Shown here piece after piece: positions 63,162 to 64,000 of a stretch of DNA of 64,000 bases. The number at the start of each line of letters is the position of its first letter. Position 1 is the stretch's first letter. Both the position numbers and the translations under genes were made by a program. Source of the stretch: Karstenula rhodostoma CBS 690.94. Taxonomy: Eukaryota > Ascomycota > Dothideomycetes > Pleosporales > Didymosphaeriaceae. The notes below the pieces were generated by a model. That model saw only the letters and a list, made by a program, of their open reading frames with translations, was not told the origin of the DNA and ran no database searches. The stretch covers positions 385,696 through 449,695 of the forward strand of contig MU001513.1 of the NCBI GenBank assembly GCA_010093485.1, written 5' to 3'.

Positions 63162-64000
63162 ATGGCGAAGTCGTACCTACAAAAGCTGCAGCGGCTGCGG
63201 GAGTGCACCTGGACATCTCAGCAGTCGATGCTCTTGCAAAACTATCTCCAGGCGAAGAACTTGCCCCTGGGTGGGACAGTTGAGCTGAACAAGCTTTTCA
63301 AGAGCGCCGTCTTGGTCACTCTTTGCTATGATCGGACGACTGCCAGCCCCAACAAGTTGCTGGCATTAGGCATTGCCACGTAGGTGATTCGCTGTCGATT
63401 CGTTGCTTAGATTTTGCTTCTCGAGATATTGCCAATCTGGTATATACAGTGCCATTTGCTAACGCTTAGCGACCTCGTAGCTTCGACCGGAAAAGTGTAA
63501 ACAAAGAAGGCCTAATCGACACATTCGCTGGGCCTCATGCTGAAAACTACCTGTCTCATGTCTGGTCTATGCATCTTCGACAGCGAGAGCACGTCCATCT
63601 TCCAGGTAGCAGCGATGATCCCAATGCTTATCACTTCGGCACTTCTGTCTTCACCACGAAGGACGAGATGGTGAACTTCCTGACTGACATCTGGTCCCAG
63701 CCGATGGATGAAGAGAACCCCGAGCTTGGATATCGTCCGATTATATGCGTTCAGCACGGCAACCCATACGGACACGGAGCAGCTTGGCAAGAACTTGGTT
63801 TTGACCCTGTAAAGATGGATACAACTATCGCCATGCTGGATAGCCAAGTTATCGCGGAGCAGAGCAAGCTTACTCGAAACTCATACGTCGAAATCGACTA
63901 CCTACTTGGCCAGTTCAAGATTCAGCCTTCTACCCCCACCAATTGTGGCAACGCAGCGATTTACATCACTATCGCATCCATGCTTTGCGCCCTGAGGAAG
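63162..64000 (+). CDS. Gfd2/YDR514C-like RNase H-fold protein, 3' end outside window
   Basis: Two exons in the window (63162-63379, 63481-64000) give 246 residues so far, joined by a 101-base intron (GTAGGT, TTGCTAAC branch, CGTAG). The layout resembles the fungal Gfd2/YDR514C C-terminal domain, a relative of DEDD exonucleases. A strand LVTLCYD (51-57) stands for motif I. ICVQHGNPYGHGAAWQELGF (161-180) stands for motif II, followed by MDTTIAML. NCGNAAIYITIASML (227-241) stands for motif III. The acidic residues of motifs II and III and the His of motif III are replaced (GNPYGHG, NCGNAA). The protein may keep the fold but not the activity. ATG 63162 is the first in this frame after the probable leader; an extra 5' exon cannot be excluded. 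Confidence 0.6.
63380..63480 (+). other. Intron of the Gfd2-like gene
   Basis: 101 bases with GTAGGT donor, TTGCTAACGC branch and CGTAG acceptor. The earlier CTTAG acceptor at 63469 would break the frame. Joining gives IATFDRKSV. Confidence 0.75.

Overview
The window looks like a filamentous ascomycete chromosome. A Dothideomycete with AT-isochores fits best, but this is inferred from style and not proven. The evidence is short (about 48-101 nt) GT-AG introns with CTAAC/CTGAC-type branch sites, fungal protein families (F-box, fungal P450, MOSC-reductase fusion, Gfd2/YDR514C-like), and an abrupt switch between two kinds of DNA. Bases 1 to about 48,500 are extremely AT-rich and almost free of CpA and TpG, as expected after saturating repeat-induced point mutation (RIP). 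From about 48,530 to 64,000 the DNA has ordinary composition and carries genes.

The AT-rich part is a gene-free graveyard of nested transposons. Bases 1-5194 are a minus-strand Ty3/gypsy element, recognisable by ghosts of RT thumb, RNase H and integrase. It is split by a 1.3-kb element (here called R2) flanked by a 12-base target duplication. Bases 5195-10732 are a plus-strand Ty1/copia element with two LTRs. Bases 10733-25690 hold one copy of a 6.4-kb repeat (here R1) that was split by a minus-strand Ty1/copia element (15968-24513), itself split by a second R2. A 114-base truncated R2 follows at 25946-26059. Bases 26075-35074 are RIP-mutated DNA that I could not classify, apart from a foldback element at 34445-34785. 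Two further R1 copies lie head to tail at about 35075-41585 and 41905-48310. The R1 3' region retains the outline of helicase motifs V and VI of superfamily 2.

The GC-normal part carries, in order: an F-box protein with Pol II CTD-like heptads at both ends (49189-50664, +); a cytochrome P450 (50827-52432, -, one intron); a damaged Cys-containing, possibly secreted protein gene (about 53459-55427, +); a small putative membrane protein with an unusual open extension past its stop (56418-56699, +); a MOSC / flavin reductase / [2Fe-2S] fusion enzyme (56983-58677, -); a short protein with a mitochondrial-type N-terminus (59659-60060, +); a small single-pass membrane protein (60937-61317, +); a signal-anchored six-cysteine protein (61705-62520, +); and the 5' part of a Gfd2/YDR514C-like RNase H-fold protein running off the window (63162-64000, +).

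The genes do not form an evident pathway or secondary-metabolite cluster. The genes nearest the AT-rich block (F-box, lone P450, damaged Cys-containing gene) look like accessory genes. The more distal ones include compact, housekeeping-like small proteins. No tRNA, rRNA or CRISPR array was seen.
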